NCBI RefSeq assembly: GCF_003672135.1
Contig: NC_039513.1
Coordinates: 11,879,971 to 11,943,970 of the forward strand
Length of the DNA stretch: 64,000 bases
Source of the DNA: Ooceraea biroi
Taxonomy: Eukaryota; Arthropoda; Insecta; Hymenoptera; Formicidae
Direction of reading: 5' to 3'
Part shown: positions 49,801 through 63,748 of the stretch, piece by piece
How the letters are laid out: every line of letters begins with the position of its first letter
How positions within the stretch are numbered: the first letter of the stretch is position 1
Translations under genes and position numbers: made by a program
The notes under the pieces: generated by a model
Databases searched by the model: none
Told to the model about the DNA's origin: nothing
The model's input: the letters and a program-made list of their open reading frames with translations, nothing else

Positions 49801-50584
49801 TCGGCGCGCTCGCAGCTCGGCCGAGGCTCGGTGTCGAGATCTGCGGTGGCCGTAACCGGTCGTTAATCTGCGAGATTCCTCGGGAACGGCGCGAGACGCC
49901 CGCGGACGGAGAGGCGCGCGTGAAATGGAGCGGAGCGGCTCGATGTGATTGCAACGTGAGTATCGGCGCGAGGAACCAATCCAGACGGATTTCTCGTCCC
50001 GCATGGACGCCATTTTCGCGCTGTGCGTCGCGCTCGCGCTCGCGTCGTCAGGTTGATAGCACTGTCGATTGATCGCGCACACGTACGTAGTTTACCCAGA
50101 ATGCGCGTATTGCGTGCCGTGGGCGGCCCTGGCCAAATGTAAACAGAATTCTCTCGCGGATACCAAGTGACAGAAGAGGGATCGGCGCGACCGCGAGTGC
50201 GTGTGTGTGTGTATACCCTGGTCATCCTGCGCCGCGCGTACATGCTCGTGGTGTGCGCGTCGCACTCCCGATCCGGGTCGCCCGTCGTCGCCAGCGAGTA
50301 GCGTGTGCGTGTGTCGAGACGTCGAGAAGCGCGAACGGCACCGATCATCGTCGGTCACCGCACCAACTTCAGACCGTTGCGTGCACTCCTGTGTAGGTTC
50401 CTTCTCTCTCCCTCCTCCCTCCGTATCTCTCTTCGTCCTTCTCGTCAGATATACCCGATATATCTAAGGTGGATTCGCGTGCGCAAATCGCCTGCGTTGG
50501 GATCGTTTCTGCCGTGAGATCGACTCCGCCGCGATGAGGGATCTCCTCGGTGGGAAATTCGTCAGCGGATCCATGAATACGAGG
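49790..50584 (+). other. GC-rich 5' leader region with a short upstream frame, probably of domeless
   Basis: The block is CpG-rich and has two donor-like sites: GCAAC|GTGAGT at about 49953 and ACGAGG|GTGAGT at 50584. An ATG at 50534 opens MRDLLGGKFVSGSMNTR, which ends exactly at the second donor in phase 0. If joined to the exon starting at 56836 (TTTTAG|TAATGG), the next codon is TAA, so this would be a 17-codon upstream frame, not the protein start. The link to domeless is inferred from being the nearest upstream leader on the same strand. Confidence 0.4.
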
Positions 50585-53500
50585 GTGAGTAGTGCGAAAA
50601 CGCTTGCTTGTACCTGCTTCCTTCAAGTTCGTGAAAATTCCTTTAAAGCTTCAAAAACAAGCTCCAAAGGGAAAAAAGGGTCGCGCTCAGCGGGAAGTCG
50701 AGGGAACCTATCTACCTACCGATGCCTTCCCGTCCCGTCCCTCTCCTCCCCCGCTGGCAGCACACAGCTTTGCGCCGCGTTGTGCGTGTTCGTCGTAGGC
50801 TGTTTTTTTTTCGCAACGATTGATGCGTTTACGTGCATCACTCGTGCTTCTTCTCGCGGTGTCGTGCGTGAGAGATGCGTATTATACTCGCGCTGCATGC
50901 GCGCGTGCTCGCTCATTGATACTCTTGCGTGGGCATTGTTTCGCTCCAATATGTATCTATGTAATGTCTGTGTATGTGTGTGTGCATCGCAAGAGCGTGA
51001 GCGAGCCCGGATACCTGCTACGTGCGCGCGTGTGTGTGCGTGCCCTGTCATCGTGTGAAGAGTTGGGATCGCGGATTCAGGAAAAGATTCAAAAGATTAG
51101 GCTACTCTCTGTTGGCACAAGCGTTAGTGCGGTCCTGAATGCTGGCGCGCACATGCCGCCCGTAGATCGGTATTATGTAGCAGCAAGTGCGTATCCCCTT
51201 ACGCGTTGCACGTCGGGCGCGTTTGTTTCTTCTTTTGTGCTCGCGTATGCAAAGGCCGAGCGAGCGGCCGAGCCTTTCCACCCTTTTCCGCCCCCCCCCC
51301 CCGAGGTTTCTTGCTGCCTGCTCGCTAAAGTAAAATCGAAATCCGAGGCTTTTTTCAGGCTGCGCGACGCATGTTCGCCAGTCATAAAAAGCCCCCGCCG
51401 AGGTCGCAGCGGAAGCGAACGAGATGCACCGCGCCGCGCCGCGTCCGACGAAGTCGGTGTCGGGACGGGTAACCGAGGCGCTTCTCGTTTCACGGTTAAC
51501 CTCTAGGAATTCACATCGGAATTCAAATCGGAGTCGCGATAGCGGCTGTAAAGTCGAGACGCCCGTGTTTGTTAGTTTCTAATCTACGTGAATTCACTAT
51601 GCATTTCGCGATATAGTGGGAATTAGAAAATCAAATAAATTTACTGAAACACCCGCGGTCTCATTGGACGACACTTTTCGGCGAACTAATTAGTTTTATA
51701 ATTTTCGCTATGTATGCCCACGATATTTTCCTCTTCTCTTTTTCCCCCCCTCTCTGATCCCTAATGTTCTAATTTGTCTTCCAGGTTTTAACACGTTTCC
51801 TTTCGGCGAACTCGATACGTATATAACGTATTTGCTTAGCGTTCAGTGTTCCAACCGCTGTCCTTAATCATTCGACTTCATTCGTGAGAGAGTAGTAATT
51901 AATTGAATGAATTTACGTAGGAACAGAGATCGATTGAGCAAAAGAAATGCTTCGTTCTTTCCGACGCCGGAACATGTACATGCTTCGTTACCTCAACGAG
52001 TTTCGTGCGTTCAACGAGGCGTCGTCCTTCGTACAATGATCCAAAATGAGACTCGCGCGTTTCTTAGAAGCGCCGATCTTGAAACCGTGAAAAAAAGGAT
52101 ACGATTAATAATACGCCCTGGAAAGTGTAAATCAGCGGTCGCTCCTGGCAAACGGTAATTTTCTAGCTATTACCGGTTTCATTTTCGCTATGTAATTTGA
52201 AGCCTAATTTTCACGGGAGAAAGAGAGAGGGAGGTGCCTAATCCCGCGATTTCCTTGAAAAACTCGTTTACGTAAAACATAATCGCGCGAAATTGCGCGA
52301 TTTCGCGTTGCTTTGCAGCATTTATAAATCTTCATGTAAAGTTTCGAAGCGAATTAGAGCCGAAACGCGCCGCGTGAGAGTCCGAATGCGTTCCTGCACA
52401 TTGGATGGCTGCTCATTATTCGGATGCATGGAATTATTCGTGGAATCCGCGCTGTTTTCCAGTACCTGGCGCGTATCGCGCGGTGCAACGCGCGTAAAAA
52501 CGAGAGATACGTGCTTTAAATTTTCACCGACGACGGTATCCATGGGTACAGGCCGTGTAACATCAGATCGCCCAACTAACAACCTTGACAAGAAAGATTT
52601 GACATTACGCTCGTAAAACTCCTTGAAATTTGTTTTGACGTCAAACGCACTTTTGTCCCCCCCCCCCCTCTCTCTCTCTCGCTCGCTCTTTCTTTCTCTG
52701 TTTGGCTTAGTGTGCGACACAAGCGAGGACGTTTTCGAATCTCTTCAGAACAAATACTTTTGTATCGCAAGATTTTTACCTGAAATATCGGGTAGGAATA
52801 CGTCCCCACGGCAGGTTGGACACTACTCGCAAAAGTCAGGAAAAGTCTGTTTCAGAACGCAGTCTTACCTAGGCCGTGGTGGAAAAAAGAAACGGCTCCA
52901 GACAGATTCCGAGATTCGCGTCTAGCTAACGTGATCGCGCGGTTCGTAAACACGACGAGTTAAATCAAAATAGTTTAATCAAAGGGATAAATACGGGGAA
53001 AACATGGAACGTCCTCGCAGTCGAAGAACGTCCTACCTGGCGTCCTAACTGTGCGTGTCCAGGCTGCCAAACGCGATGCAACACCCATTTTCGCGAACGC
53101 ACTTTGCGTGAATGTAACCGTAAGTGTGCACCTTGTGTGTTTATTATGTCAGATCTGCCGCAACGTTGCGTAATATTATCGTCGTGATAAGATTCGCGAG
53201 TCTAATTGTCAAATCCGACCGTTCGCTCTTCGATAGCTGTTCCTGTGGATCCTGTCTCGTCCAGATTTGTCATCGAGCCCGCGAGTCTCATCACTCGCGT
53301 TATCGGTATTGAATGCAAGAAAGAGATATTGTGGAAACTATTTACTTGCAAGCAGCAATTCCTAGGATCCGAAAATCATATAAGAACAGCTATCGCATTG
53401 ATCGCGAGGATTTATAATTTCTAACGAACCGTCGGCGTTCACGGAAGCATACAGCGCATTAAATTATCGTCATTATTTTCAACAACTGCCGGCGTCGATA

Positions 53501-56500
53501 ATTAATATTCGCCTTTCATGAAAAGTATAGAGTCTCGCGCGAGAGTGCGTCGCAACACGTGCATAACTTTATGCCAATAATCGATGAGGAATTACCGATA
53601 TCCATAAAGCTCCAAAGGACACCTTGAAGCGCCGGAGCAAAATTAAAAATCCTTACGCGATACGATAATATCCTGACAGTGAAAATATCCGCGTTGGATA
53701 TTATAAAACACCGATAATATTGTAACAGTGTTGACGTTAATATTAAAAGCGTTAAATATCTCAAAAGATCGACACGTGCGGACAGATTCCATGTAATAAG
53801 CTTATATAATAATTTACTCAACAATACAAGTACGCGTGTGATATCGATGCTGTGTTACCGAAAGTGTCGTTTCCGTCACAGGGTGATGTTTCGCGTCGCT
53901 TCGGGATTGGGTGGCGTGCCCGGTCAGGCCGCGGAAGAGCGAATTCCCGCGAAGCCCTCGTCTCGGGCTTCGGTTTTTTTAGAGAAATCTGTCATTCCGC
54001 GCGCGCAAAGATATAAATACACGGGCGAGGCGGCAGCGGTGGCGGGCATCGGCGCGCTCATGTGCACGTTCCGGGGAAGGCGACGCGCGGATTCACCGGA
54101 CGAGCTCATGTCGACGAAAACGACGAAGACGATTCCCGCCTCTGATCTCCTCCGTACGATGCACGAAATTTCATTATGCATACGAGTGACTCTCACCTCC
54201 TTCCGAGAAGTCCAACTTCCGTAGAACGCTTATTTTAATCCGTAATCTACTTTTCGACAACGTTACACGCGTCGATATATATCGATACAGCGTCTCGCTA
54301 TGCGTGCAAGCTAGATAAGTCCGAGAAAAATGTGTATTCTTGTCGCTCGCGCGAGGACGAACGTTCTTATCAGGTTTAACTCGTGAAAGCTGTTGCGCAT
54401 TACGTCAACGACCCTCCAGCTTTTGAAAACAGAAACGTAATAGAACGTCATCGGTCACGGAAGCGTTAATAAATTCGATGATAATAAAAATTAATTGCCA
54501 GAGTACGCATAGAGTCCTCTTTGTAAATTTTCTTATCGATGCTTACGCTGTTCATGAGTGTTTATGAGAAGCTAGTGTTTGTGGGAATCTTCATGTTTAC
54601 AAAATCCTGTGATCCTAACGGACATAACAGAATTGGAATTTTATTAAAAATGATACCATTTTCGAAATTAAATGAAATAATAATCAATAAATAATACCTC
54701 GCATCAGTTTTCGAAAAGAAAATAAATAGAAAAAAGATAATTTCTTTTTAACAAGTTTCTAAAATAATTCCGTATTTTGATCGTATCTGATAACATATCT
54801 CTCTTTCAATTAGCAATTAGTGTAATCGGTGATATGGAAATTTCCCAATAACCATTAGCAATGCAGCTTTCACGTTTTTCCGGAGAATGTTTAATTCGTT
54901 TTAGTTAATAAAAATCCGCGAAGCCCGGACGCACAGCATGATCGATCGGAGCAGAAAGATGATAGAACGCGACAAATCAAGGGCGACTCGCAGTCACGAT
55001 GGGACTCGATTTAAAAAGCCACCGCCTTATCAGTTTCCCTATTATTCTGCAATTCGCGCCGATGCCGCCCGCAGCTCAACGGTTGCGGACAACGGATAAG
55101 CCCGGTCGCGAGGAAACAACGAGGAGCGTCGTAAGGTAGCAGCGATCGATTTATCGGCGTGATAAAGCGCACCAGTTAGCAAGCGAGCGAGCGAGCAAGC
55201 AAGCGCGATACCGTTCTCTGATTTCGCTGAGCTTCGAGCTCCGTAAATAAGACCGGATCGTTGTTTTCGTGACGATGGAATATCGATCGTCTCTCTCTTT
55301 AAGCTGCGCGATCGCTGTCGGATTCTTTCACGAACGAGAATTGCCGCGCGAAACTTTCCTCGAACGCGAACAGCGAGAGCAGCGAGCAGTGTGCACTATC
55401 TAGCAAGATAAAAGTATAGATTCATCAAGTGCCTTTGTTGACGGTAATAAGATCAATCATAATTTGTAAGAGATCGCCTTAAAGCTTTTGATGAGTCGTA
55501 TATTATGTAGGAGCAGCTAATTATCTAAAGCGAATCCAAGTTTCCACATGTATGTACATAATTGAGCAATTAATCTTTGCAGAATTGTTTCCACGGTCTT
55601 CAAGTTTCCTCTTCAAATTGAAACGTACGGAATAATACCGTTGGGACGATAGATTATTTTGATTGCATGAAACTTTTGAGAAACGTTGTTCACTGAGTAA
55701 TGTCCTGGATGTCCTGGAGGGACAATACGTAAACATCCTAATATTTTTGCAGAAGACACTTGTAAACAACCTAGACTATTTACTTGTAAATGAGGAGGGA
55801 CATTTCCTGAATAAGTTATTTTAGTGCGGAAGGAAAAGATTCAAAGTAGAAAAGAATTAACTGAAATTAGTTGAATTTTCCTGTTGTATTCCCCCCGAGT
55901 ATAATAACAGGTTGGCAGAGCCATTTGCATATTAGCGAAAATCTTGTTTCCTGCCGCGGTGCGTTGCGCAATAGACGTTATGAATAATTTATCCTGTAAT
56001 GATTTCGAGACCACCACATTATTATATAGCCGGCATTAATCCGATGAGATTTGCGAAACTTTATCTCATGCATAAATAATTTATAGAAAATACCTCTTAG
56101 TTTCGAATATCTTTGCATTCTTATAAATTACTTTTAAATGTCATTTTCATTATGTAGAACACAAGCATTCATTTATTACTTTTATCCATAACTTCCTCCT
56201 TTTTTCAACTTGCGATTGTAATAACTATCCACGTCTCATTTGTATATCTTACTCGATAGTACGGAAACACGTGTGTCTTCGACGATGCCAAACATTTACA
56301 TATCTGAATATGGTTTTTCACTTAGAAAGGTCGACTATCGCCAGACTGTGTTTATGCTATCGTTCTGATACGCGCTGGAAATGTAATAACCAATTATTGG
56401 AAATTCATATTGCAAAGAGTAGCTCCGTACTCCACGTGTCACGATCTTAAATTCTCTAATAAGCGGTGCTCTCTTCCCCTCGCTTAGTTCCCATTTCTGA

Positions 56501-56833
56501 TGTGTGTTTCCTAGACCAACAGCTAAGCCACAGTTGCGCCCTAGCTTGAACGCAGTTCACATCCGCCTGTCCGTCTTCCTATATGCTTCGTCAATTTCAT
56601 TGTAACAAATCTGAAATCTAATATTATTCCTCTGGCTACTTTAATAATTTCAACCTTCTAATTAATTATGATTACAGTGTTTTTTTCTATGATCTTTAAA
56701 AAATGTTTAAAAATAATTTTTCCATCGCTTACTGTGCCATAACATTAAAAGTGCCAGTTCATCGGTTTAGAGAGATTCAAAACTAACTAATGTAAATAAT
56801 TAATGAATCAATGCAAAATCTGTTTTGTGTTTT
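50585..56833. other. Probable leader intron of domeless (about 6.2 kb)
   Basis: No convincing exon was found. GC is high to 54.2 kb, where many overlapping open frames occur on both strands by composition alone. Homopolymer C runs lie at about 51290-51302 and 52657-52669, and a GCGA/GCAA tetranucleotide run at about 55181-55207. A second TGACGTCA occurs near 52637. Confidence 0.45.
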
Positions 56834-56850
56834 AGTAATGGAAAGATAAA

Positions 56851-59800
56851 ATGTCTTCAAGCTGTGCACGTTCGGAAACACCGCTTGAAAAAATGGATCA
56901 GGACCATAGATCAAACGCCACATTCAAGCGTATTAGATCTCTTGGATTCACATTGGTCAGATTACCTCTTCCTATCCACAGTACTTGCGCGACAATCAGT
57001 AACAATTACGATGCATCCAAAACCGAAGGTGCTGTCCCGTCCGAAGAAAACGTTACGACGCAGGAGGTCGAGTCGCATGAGACGACTCGTTTGACACGGG
57101 ACATTTCGTCGTCTCTTAGTGCCTGTCCGGACAGTCGATCCTCTCCATGCAAGGAGAATGATTGTTCCACGTGTAATTGTAGTATAATGAACTGGCGAAA
57201 TGAGGATACCGCGCGGAACAGTGATGCCAGGAGGCATTCATGCTCGACGGGCGCAGAATCGACGAGGAAACACGATTTCGATGGCGTGTATCTACCACTC
57301 GGATCGAGGACAAACTGTTTAGAGAGCAAGGGATGGGCAATCTTTTTCCTTCTCATCAGCTACTTGTTGTGTACGACACTATGTACAGCCATGAACGACT
57401 GCGCGGCCGGATTGATAACGGCAGGAAGTAAGTTTCGTTAAAATATATCGATAAATTCTATGTGGCTCGTTTACGATATGCTATGATGATCGCAAGCAGC
57501 TAATTGTCAGCTTTGATATTTAATGATACTTAAATCGACGTTCTCGTTTTCGGTAACGGTTTTGTGTAAATTCAACCGTAAATTCGGAAGCGTAAAACTG
57601 CTGTAAAACGGATAAAAGCAGTGGTCTTCAGTATCTCTCGCATTTGCTTTGCCCCGGTGTACTAGGATTATAAATAAAACATGTCTTATCTCTCATTTTG
57701 GAATTCTAGTGTCGAGCTAAATGCATATATCTATATTTAATGCACCAGCAGTACAGTTCACGTTGAGACCACCGAGATATGATCAGGATATACCGCGCGT
57801 ATACCAGTTTTCTCTGTCACATTTCTGTTACATTTTAACATTTGTGTTTTAACAGTTTTACAATATCAAACCGTTAAATTTATATACAGAGAAGTTCTGT
57901 TAATTTTTTTCTCACTTTTGTGACACCATCTCACTCATATTATCGTTAGCGAATTTCAATGATTAAGCTGCAAATATCTCGCGTTTTTTAAATAAAAATA
58001 TTATATTTTACAAGTGTTTCGTGTGTCGTAACATTGCAAATTTTATTCTGTTCCCTATAGAGACTTGGCCGCGAGGCGACATTGTTATCCAACGAGGTAA
58101 TCCGCTGAGGATATACTGTATGTTAAATCAAACGTACGTAGACCTTCATCTGCCGGGTAAAAACTCTTCGGATCTCGCGTTCTTCCGCAACAAAAGGAAA
58201 TTAGGCCGACACTTCGTCAGTATAGTCAATGAAACAACGATAGTCTTGAACATCCAGGAGCCACCACCCTCCGATAACATGTACTATTGTAAATTGAGAT
58301 TAGGCGAGTATGGAGAAACGAATAGAGCTTACGAAGCAGTTTGCCTCAATAAGGTTGTAGTTGGAGGTAAGTAACCACGAAAACGCTTTCTGCGAATTTC
58401 TATTGTACAGCCGCGAATCTATTTCCGTCGAAGAAAATGTCTCACGTGCTATCTGAAAGGTTTCATATGGCGAAAATATCGTACGGTAGTGTTTACAATC
58501 ACACGTATTTGAAATACGGATCGTCTACTGATACAGTAGAAGTACACATTCCTTATCAATACGGCCCGGCGGCGGTCCGTAGAGACAACGCGGTGCATTG
58601 ATTCTCTTTTCGTTATAGTTGTGAGAACTATTGGGCAAACACGCGTCTCGGAAACATTTTTGCTATCGCTGAAACGATAAAAATAATTAGAAAAGAGACA
58701 TTGTGCAATATCGAGAGTTATTTCAGTTACGAAGATATTCCTATATCCGTTCGAGAATAACTGACTGTAAAACTAAGCTGATGCTAAAATATCACACAAT
58801 AATTATACGCATTGTATCTTATTTTATTTTTATGGCAGATGGACCACCGAAACCGGTAAACTTCACTTGCGTATCCTATAATTGGGAAAATATGACTTGC
58901 TCGTGGGTACCGGAGAAAAATTTTCTCCATACAACGTTCACACTAATGTTCAGATTGCCTGGTAGAACAGGCGGACGAAAACTGTTTCCTTGCCCGAAAG
59001 AATTCCCAAAACCACTGCCGGAGCACACATGCGTGTGGGATGCAACCACCAATCCGATTTACAGGCAGCCATATGAAACGTATACGTTCTACTTGAACGT
59101 GCATAATTTCTTAGGAAACGCCACCTATACGTACAAAATTAACCATTACGCTAACGGTATGTAAATTTCGCAGGCCATTCATATTATATCTCACAGACGG
59201 AAGTCTTGCCGTAATGAAGCGGCGATGGAAACTAACAAGTTTGAGTATACCGTGCGTTCAGATGTGCAAGATTAATTGTGTCACCGTTTTCAGTTATCCC
59301 GGCGCAACCCGATGGTCTGAGAGTGGGTAATAAAACGCTGGACAGTGTGATGTTACACTGGAACGTTCCTTTCCCAATGCAAACCTTCCCACCCGGTTTA
59401 CATCACAGAATTATGTATGAGAATCAGTGGGACCGTGAAAAAAGTTGGAAGGTAAGATTATTCATTGATTTTTCAATAATATTAAAAGAATATTCTGCTT
59501 TTAATAGTAATAATTCTAGTTTTTTGCTCATTATCTTAATTAATAATTTTGATCGATTTACATTTTACCTACAGGTTATCAATATTACATATGAGCCTCG
59601 TGTATCCAAGAGATCTTATAACCTCAGCGATTTAGAGTACGCTAATACCGTGTACGATGTCCGCGTTTTTATGAAGAGCGCAGTGGCCAATGACAACATG
59701 TGGAGCAAATTCAGCCACGTTACATTCAGGACATTACCAAGATGTAAGTGAATCAGGAAGCGAGTCGCACGCGCGCGTGTGTGTCTGTCTAATTATATAT

Positions 59801-62800
59801 TAATATATTATTAACGTGCAATTAAAAATTTAATAATTCTTCTCGTTGAATCTTAGTGCCCGGTTCTCCGCCGCGAACTGATATCGGTAGCTTCGAGATT
59901 GCGGAGAATAATGCCAACAGGGACATATATCTCTACTGGCAAGCGATACCTGAATACCGAGAAAACGGCAACAATTTCAAATATCAGATCGTTCGCGTGG
60001 AGGAAAGCGGTCGTGTGATAGACAACATTCAAATATTCAAGCCGAGCGAGACAACGAGAACTTACGCTAAATTCAAGGGAATCAGCTTCAACAGTTACGC
60101 ATTCGAGATCGTCTCGACGAACGAAATCGGCGCCAACGAAAAGCGTGCGAAAATATTCGTACCGAGCAAACGTGAGAGTAAGTGGTTGACGGAAGAAACA
60201 TGGAAGATTGCAAGTTCAAACGTAAGTACAGAAGCAATTAATGTGAAATTCCTCTTGCAGTGCCACCTGAACCGGTAGCCTTTACGAAAATTGCTTTTGA
60301 GGGAGGATTGTACGAATTGTCTTGGAAGCCGCCACTCGAAAACAAGGACATCACGAATTACACGATATTCTGGTGCGATAACGAGCGCGATCGGCCTTAC
60401 CAGTGCACAGTGCGTTTTTTTTCCTCTCATTATTTGCAGAGAATCTTTGTTCAAGTACACGCACTACAAGCAAATCGTTCGTTTGCAGGGTTACCTAGAC
60501 TGGGTGCAAGTATCCAAAGACACTACGATCTACAACATGACCGTGCCAAATCCAGACAAGGTATACCAATTCGCGATTTCAGCGAACACCGCGAAGGGTA
60601 GCAGCGGCATGATATGGGCATCATGTACAGTCATCCACAATAAAGTAGTCGGTAAAATGAAATCCGTATGGATCAACCGTATCGGCTCGGACTTTATTGA
60701 GGTTGGTTGGAAACTCGACTGCTCGGATCGCATCGGAATCGTCGAGGGATTCAACATTTACTATTGTCCGATCCTGTCACCGTTCAATCTCAATTGCAAG
60801 GGACCCAAGCTGAACAGGACTATCAAGGCAGACCCACGTATGATACACGGCATCGTGGACAATCTGATGCCCTATACCACCTACATGTTGGCGGTCGCGG
60901 TGTTGACCAAGAGCGGTGAGGGGCTTCACAGCGATCCTCTGTACAACACGACCCTTGAGGCGGCACCCACCACCTCTCCAATGGACGTGAAAATCACCAA
61001 CGTGACCAACACGACGATGTTTATCACATGGAAATCACCGGCAGCGATGAACGGCGTGTTGCGATACTACGAGATCTATTATAATGACCAGGCGAAAAAG
61101 GCCGAGGAGAACACTCACGTCGAGTTGACGAACTTGGCTCCGTACCAGAGGTACAACATCAGCGTCGCTGCCTGCACCGTCGCGTGCAGTGCAAAGTCGC
61201 CAGTGGAGGTTCAGTATACCCACATCGGCGTGCCCGGCAAGAGCAACGTGCCCACCGTCCGTTTCATGAACTCCAGCCAGGTGCTCGTCACATGGGAGAC
61301 GCCGCAGAACGCCGCCGGCCCCGTAGACCACATGTATTACGAGATCGAAACTAACGACGGCGAAATTCGGAACACTACTTCGCTAAGTATGATTCGCGAT
61401 TTTGTAGAATTTTTGAGAGAGAGAGAGAGCTCGTATGATTATAAATTAAAAAAGAAGAAAGATATTATTTTATTAAGATTAAACGTTGCGATTGTCATTT
61501 GTGTTGCAGAGATCCAGTTGCCCATTCCCGACTGCAAGGTTGGTCGGGAGGGGCAGTACAGGTTCCGGGTCAGAGCCGTAAATGTCGCAAACGGCGTGCA
61601 TTTAAAAGGGCCTTGGTCTGATCCCGGCGAGGGAAATTGTTACAGTGATGGTTCGTACTTCTATGACCACTTGCTTTGGCTTTTTACTAATATGTGGCTA
61701 TACTTAATATATGGCTAAGGCTAGGCGCTAAGAACTAGGCTAGACGCTAAGAAGACTAAGACAATGTTGACTCGCAACTATACATACGTACAATTCCCCC
61801 AGGACCATCGTTCAGAGCGATGATTTTTATATGGCTAGCGAGCGTCCTTGCTGTTATATCGTTCTTACTGTTCTCCTTCTACGCCTCTAAGAAGTAAGCA
61901 AACTTTTATTCTTTGTATATAATGTAAATGCTTGTCTACGTAAATAATTTTTATTTAAAACTCCCGAGGAAGATTCTCATGGTAATTGTAATCGCTACAA
62001 TTTTATCATGCCGTATATTTTTCTTGCAGACTGTGGTTAAAGTGTCGAGCTATGCGGGACGTCGAAGTGAAACTTCCACCCGGACTCCAACCAGATATGG
62101 TGAGCTTATCTCTATTTCGAGCTCATTTGCGCTTCCTAGTATTTAAACTTAATTTAACCTTTGCATAACATAAATATGTCAAAATCACATTGTGAGAACG
62201 TAGATAAGCAAAAGATACATGTTCGTCTCACAGAAACTTCTTCAGAAAGGCAACGAGCAACATACACGGCAGTCATCCGCCGATTCGAGCGGCTGTTCGA
62301 GTGGCCAGGAGTCTGTCACCTCTTCGCTCACGGCGGAGTCTCAAGTTTCTAGCGACAGTGGCACGGAGGTAAACCTGGTGTCTCCGGAGAAAGTGTTGGA
62401 GGACACCTTAATTGCTCCAACCACCTGGGAAGCCGGCCAACGTCTTCGACAGAGGAATAATACCAGCATAGCACAGACGGATGTAGCGAAGACCGCTGGT
62501 TCCCATGATTGGAACTTGTACAAGGGGAACAAGTCGGGTGAGCCGGTTGAGACAGCGTCGTTGGCACGATCCACGCCCAATCTGACTGACAGTATCGGCT
62601 GCACGACGTCGCCGCACACCTGGTCTAGCACTGGTTACATCAGCATGCCATCCTCTGAAGAATTGTCGAGCAATCCGAGTCCTGTACCGAGAGAGAACGC
62701 GAACAATGTCGCTAACACCGGCAATGTCGCTGGCCGCTACTGCGTCATCGGTGGCAAGCCCGAGGATGATAATGGAATCAGCGCGATGTCGGACTCTAAT

Positions 62801-63748
62801 GACGAAGCGAACGACGCTCTGATACCAGCCGAACGAGAAACGACGTCCATGGCAAATCCATACGTCAGCTTAGCTTCGCTGGAGCAAAAACAGAAGGAGA
62901 AGGAAAAGGAGAATCAACAGGCGGTTGTCAGCTTGCGCGATTTAAATCAGTTGAACTCACTCGTCGACCCCGGCAACAACAAATTTAATCTGAACGCATT
63001 GGCACCGGGCTTCACTCTCCCTGAGAACACGACGGCGAGGCAGGAACCATATGTCCAGACGGGATTGATGAATGCGTTGCACAAAACGCTCGCCTCAAAT
63101 CCAGTTGAGCAGTCTGCGAAGGGTGACGCTCCAAAGTGCGACTCATTCGCCTCAACATCGCTCACGGACTCGCGCAGTAAACCGTACGTGTCGTCGTTCA
63201 TGGTACTGGGAGCGTCCACTTCGTTACCTGAGGCGATCTTGAACACGTCGACGAAGCCGAGCGTCGCCACGCCGCAGATAGCCGAATTACCGCAATCTTC
63301 GATCCACGCTGCGGAGAAGAAGGAATCTCTGCCGCAGAAGGGGGAACCGCACAGCCCCTCACGTATTCCCGCATCGAGCGAGAAGTCGCCCAACCCATCA
63401 TACATATTCGCGAGCCCTATACTCCGAATGCTGCAGAAACAGTATCAGAAACAACAACGAAAGAAGGAGCAGCAACAGCAGAAGCAGAAGCCGTCGGCGA
63501 GTGTGATGGAGGAGAAGAAGAACGACGATAAGGACAACGCGTCGTGTCCTGCTTTATCGTGCGGCGCGGAATCCGGACGAGAAGCAGCAGCAGCCGCGAG
63601 GCTGAATCCTGCGAGAATGCCCATCATCACGAGACAGAAGTCTGGCTACGTCACCATCGCCGAGAATCCGGACGCGCCGTCGGCGACAACCGGCCAGTCG
63701 GATGAGCAGTACAGCAAAATGACGGTTGCACCAAGTACTGTTCAATGA
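56851..63748 (+). CDS. dome: Cytokine receptor domeless (JAK/STAT receptor)
   Basis: Twelve coding exons join in phase: 56851-57427, 58061-58366, 58839-59156, 59294-59451, 59575-59743, 59857-60177, 60261-60409, 60489-61386, 61510-61650, 61803-61893, 62030-62099 and 62234-63748, giving 1,570 residues. After an N-terminal part comes a class I cytokine-receptor module: FTCVSYNWENMTCSW (C-x9-C-x-W) with two more Cys, then a second fibronectin-like domain ending in the WSxWS-like NMWSKFSHV. Further fibronectin type III domains follow (exons 6-9, with GPWSDPGEG). The membrane span is MIFIWLASVLAVISFLLFSF. The cytoplasmic side has a box1-like VKLPPGLQ, then a 500-residue Ser/Gln-rich tail with several Tyr motifs (GYISM, PYVSL, GYVTI) and one YxxQ (YQKQ). 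Domeless binds Unpaired-type ligands and signals through Hopscotch and STAT92E. The first 160 residues before a hydrophobic stretch are unusual. The 3' UTR passes the window end. Confidence 0.9.

Noticed and set aside
50820..51506. 228-residue plus-strand frame in the domeless leader intron
   Set aside because: It is a GC-driven frame with low-complexity content and a poly-Pro run from a C homopolymer; overlapping frames are open on the other strand.
53838..54224. 128-residue plus-strand frame
   Set aside because: No motif; a similar frame is open on the opposite strand, so composition explains it.
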